In this document: positions 61,844-64,000 of the stretch, piece by piece
Numbering within the stretch: position 1 is the stretch's first letter
How the letters are laid out: every line of letters starts with the position of its first letter
Assembly: GCF_014697125.1 (NCBI RefSeq)
Contig: NZ_JACJRG010000022.1
Location: forward strand, 1-64,000
Reading direction: 5' to 3'
Length of the DNA stretch: 64,000 bases
DNA from: Anabaena minutissima FACHB-250
GTDB taxonomy: Bacteria; Cyanobacteriota; Cyanobacteriia; Cyanobacteriales; Nostocaceae
Position numbers and translations under genes: made by a program
The notes under the pieces: model-generated
Told to the model about the DNA's origin: nothing
Seen by the model: only the letters and a program-made list of their open reading frames with translations
Database searches by the model: none

Positions 61844-63728
61844 TAGTCCAATTAGAGTCTTGTTAATTGATGATAGTAAAGATGATTATATTTTAACTTG
61901 TAATTGGTTTAGTGAATTTCAAATCAGTGGTTGTGAGTTGGAATGGTTGGATAACTATCAAGTTGCTCAACAAGCGATCGCGCGAGGTTTACATGATATA
62001 TATCTTGTAGACTACCGTCTAGGCGCAGACAGTGGACTAGAATTAATCCGCAATGCAATAGGCAATGGTTGCAATGCTCCTATGATTTTGCTCACTGGTC
62101 AAGGAGACAGAAAAATTGATCTAGAAGCGATGCAAGTGGGTGTAGCAGATTATCTCGAAAAAAGCCAATTGAATCCACCTTTACTAGAACGTTCTATCCG
62201 TTATGCGATTGAACGTAAACACACAGAACAAAAAATTCGGCAACAGGCAACTTTACTTGATGTTACGCAAGATGCCATTTTCGTCCAAAATTTAGACGGA
62301 CAAATTTTATTTTGGAATCAAGCCGCCGAGTTGCTTTATGGCTGGGAAAAAGCAGCAGCCATTGGTAAGAAAACACAAGAACTTTGGCAAGAGAATAACT
62401 TAGAACTGTTACAAATAGCACTTAAACATCTTAAAAAAAATCACTTCTGGGAAGGAGAGTTACACCAAAAAACCAGAAACGGTCAAGACATTATTGTCGC
62501 AAGCCGTTGGACACTAGTACATGAATTTGGTGAGCAACCCCAATCAATTCTAGTTGTGAATACAGAAATTACCCAAAAAAAGCTCCTAGAAGCACAATTT
62601 CTCCGCGCTCAAAGATTGGAAAGTATTGGCACTCTCGCCAGTGGTATTGCTCACGATCTCAACAATGTTTTAGCTCCAATCTTGATGACAGCACAACTTT
62701 TAGAGGCTCAAATTAAAGATGAGCGTTCTTTGAGATTACTTCCTATATTAATTAACAATGCGAAACGGGGAGCAAATTTAGTTAAACAGGTACTTTCTTT
62801 TACTCGTGGTCTTGAAGGTGAACGTACCTTGTTGCAACTAAAGCACTTAATTCTCGAAATTAAACAAATAATTAAAGAGACATTTCCCAAATCAATTGAA
62901 GTTGTCACCAAAATATCACAAAATCTTTGGACTGTCTTTGGTGATGGGACTCAACTACATCAAGTGCTGATGAATTTGTCTGTTAATGCCCGTGATGCGA
63001 TGCCAAATGGTGGGATATTATACATTGAGGCGAAAAATTTATTCATTGATGAAAGTTACACCACAATGAATCTAGATGCCAAAGTCGGACCTTATATAGT
63101 CGTAACTGTTACTGATACTGGCACTGGTATTAGTCCAGAAATATTAGACCGCATATTTGAGCCATTTTTTACCACCAAAGAAGTTAGTAAAGGTACAGGT
63201 CTTGGACTTTCCACAGTCCTTGGTATTATTAAAAGTCACGGTGGTTTTATCAACATCAATACAGAAGCTGGGAAAGGTAGTCAATTTACAGTCTACCTAC
63301 CAGCACAAGAAACTAAAGAAACTCTAGAAGAAGCAGACACAGCATTACCACCAGGAAATGGAGAATTAATTTTAGTTGTAGATGATGAAGATTCAATTAG
63401 AGACATTACTAAAACATCTCTAGAAAGTCATAATTACAAAGCTATTACAGCTAGTGATGGGATTGAGGCTATAGCTTTATATGCAGAATATCAAGCAGAA
63501 ATATTTCTTGTCTTGACAGATATGGTCATGCCGTCAATGGATGGATTAACTACGATTCGTACATTGCAAAGAATGAATCCCCAAGTCAAAATTATTGCTG
63601 TCAGTGGACAGAGTATTAATGATAAATTGAGTACAGCCCATAATATAAATATCCAAGCTTTTTTATCCAAGCCTTACACAGCAAACCAATTATTGCAAAC
63701 AATCAGTATGGTTAAAAATACAACTTAA
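61836..63728 (+). CDS. Hybrid sensor kinase, REC-PAS-HisKA-HATPase-REC
   Basis: Predicted cytosolic two-component protein of 630 residues. An N-terminal receiver has its phospho-acceptor at D59 (IYLVDYRLG), followed by a PAS/PAC segment (about 140-255) and the phospho-acceptor H273 in TLASGIAHDLNNVLAPILMT. The ATPase boxes are seen in VLMNLSVNARDAMPNGG, VTDTGTGISPEILDRIFEPF and GTGLGLSTVLGIIKSHGG. The C-terminal receiver has D562 in LTDMVMPSMDGL and the signal lysine in FLSKPYT. Having receivers at both ends suggests a phosphorelay; the input is unknown. Start follows GGGAGG closely. Confidence 0.92.
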   Translation: MDDSPIRVLLIDDSKDDYILTCNWFSEFQISGCELEWLDNYQVAQQAIARGLHDIYLVDYRLGADSGLELIRNAIGNGCNAPMILLTGQGDRKIDLEAMQVGVADYLEKSQLNPPLLERSIRYAIERKHTEQKIRQQATLLDVTQDAIFVQNLDGQILFWNQAAELLYGWEKAAAIGKKTQELWQENNLELLQIALKHLKKNHFWEGELHQKTRNGQDIIVASRWTLVHEFGEQPQSILVVNTEITQKKLLEAQFLRAQRLESIGTLASGIAHDLNNVLAPILMTAQLLEAQIKDERSLRLLPILINNAKRGANLVKQVLSFTRGLEGERTLLQLKHLILEIKQIIKETFPKSIEVVTKISQNLWTVFGDGTQLHQVLMNLSVNARDAMPNGGILYIEAKNLFIDESYTTMNLDAKVGPYIVVTVTDTGTGISPEILDRIFEPFFTTKEVSKGTGLGLSTVLGIIKSHGGFININTEAGKGSQFTVYLPAQETKETLEEADTALPPGNGELILVVDDEDSIRDITKTSLESHNYKAITASDGIEAIALYAEYQAEIFLVLTDMVMPSMDGLTTIRTLQRMNPQVKIIAVSGQSINDKLSTAHNINIQAFLSKPYTANQLLQTISMVKNTT

Positions 63729-63815
63729 CTCAAGGAAATCTCAAGCTTTAACAGCAAATGCTACCTTTTATAGATATTTAAAAAAAGATTTTTTTTGTGT
63801 GAATAATATATATTT

Positions 63816-64000
63816 ATGAAATCAATTATTACAACTACATCTGCTATTCTTAAACCAAGAAGTGAGGATAGCTTTGCTATTACCTTTGCGCCCTTATCTA
63901 TTGATGAAATCTATATAAAAGCCAATGATCCAGCTAATGGTGCAGTGGTGTTAATGAGTGGGATGGTTCGTAATCAAACGGATGGTAAAGCTGTAGTTTC
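63816..64000 (+). CDS. moaE: Molybdopterin synthase catalytic subunit, partial
   Basis: The first 61 codons of a gene cut by the right edge. The segment FAITFAPLSIDEIYIKANDP followed by GAVVLMSGMVRNQTDGK is characteristic of MoaE, the large subunit of molybdopterin synthase, which transfers sulfur to make the molybdopterin dithiolene. It starts 87 bases after the hybrid kinase stop. Confidence 0.9.
   Translation, partial: MKSIITTTSAILKPRSEDSFAITFAPLSIDEIYIKANDPANGAVVLMSGMVRNQTDGKAVV

Noticed and set aside
1..64000. CRISPR arrays or transposase genes
   Set aside because: No regularly spaced repeats with unique spacers and no transposase-like protein; tandem repeats here have no spacers.

Overview
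The window is chromosomal DNA of a filamentous, heterocyst-forming type cyanobacterium (Nostocales: Nostoc/Anabaena/Trichormus group). This is inferred from dense GCGATCGC (HIP1) palindromes, many short tandem heptamer repeats between genes, a close match to the calcium-dependent protease PrcA known from Anabaena, a Ser/Thr kinase fused to WD40 repeats, large hybrid histidine kinases, a ferredoxin-type sulfite reductase and a Nif11-like protein. No rRNA, tRNA, CRISPR array, transposase or prophage was found. About 50 protein genes are supported, including a 54-residue rubredoxin and a moaE gene cut by the right edge.

Layout. 0-5 kb: an MlaE-type lipid transporter permease, a BlaI repressor/M56 protease pair, comB and thrC meeting at a shared terminator. 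5-14 kb: an ATZ/TRZ amidohydrolase, a secreted protein with a coding minisatellite and PPC domains, a WD40 Ser/Thr kinase, a cysteine hydrolase plus cupin pair, and a small lysine/alanine/proline-rich protein. 13-17 kb (minus strand): sir, rsmE and a TPR protein; the sulfite reductase ends in what looks like a ribbon-helix-helix DNA-binding domain. 17-25 kb: a small outer-membrane-like protein, an ADP-ribosylglycohydrolase, egtD, then a divergent pair made of prcA and a small protein resembling the PrcA prodomain, then a squalene/phytoene synthase family gene. 25-26.3 kb is a long non-coding stretch with two related hairpin-bearing segments (candidate small RNAs) and a MITE-like element, followed by a 1394-residue hybrid histidine kinase.

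30-40 kb: a secreted DUF4168-like protein, holA, a 2H phosphoesterase-like protein, an RDD/membrane-protein/SpoIIM-like group, hsp20 and dnaK, and a zinc-ribbon protein followed by a protein with a duplicated C-terminal domain. 41-49 kb: glpK, tkt, fabF, acpP, an HdrB-like protein and lpxD. 49.6-57.8 kb is a six-gene minus-strand polysaccharide cluster: two GT4 and two GT2 glycosyltransferases, a Wzc-like co-polymerase/tyrosine kinase and an O-antigen ligase/polymerase-like protein. 58-64 kb: a YhiN-like flavoprotein, rubredoxin, a small membrane protein, an SRPBCC protein, a Nif11-like protein, a REC-PAS-kinase-REC hybrid kinase and partial moaE.

Most of the window is housekeeping or regulatory gene content. 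The points most worth a second look are the prodomain-like protein beside prcA, the DNA-binding-like tail on sulfite reductase, the paired hairpin segments at 25.4 and 26.0 kb, a perfect terminator-like hairpin in a divergent gap at 61.5 kb, and several families of dispersed repeats. All functional statements come from reading motifs by eye; no database search was run.
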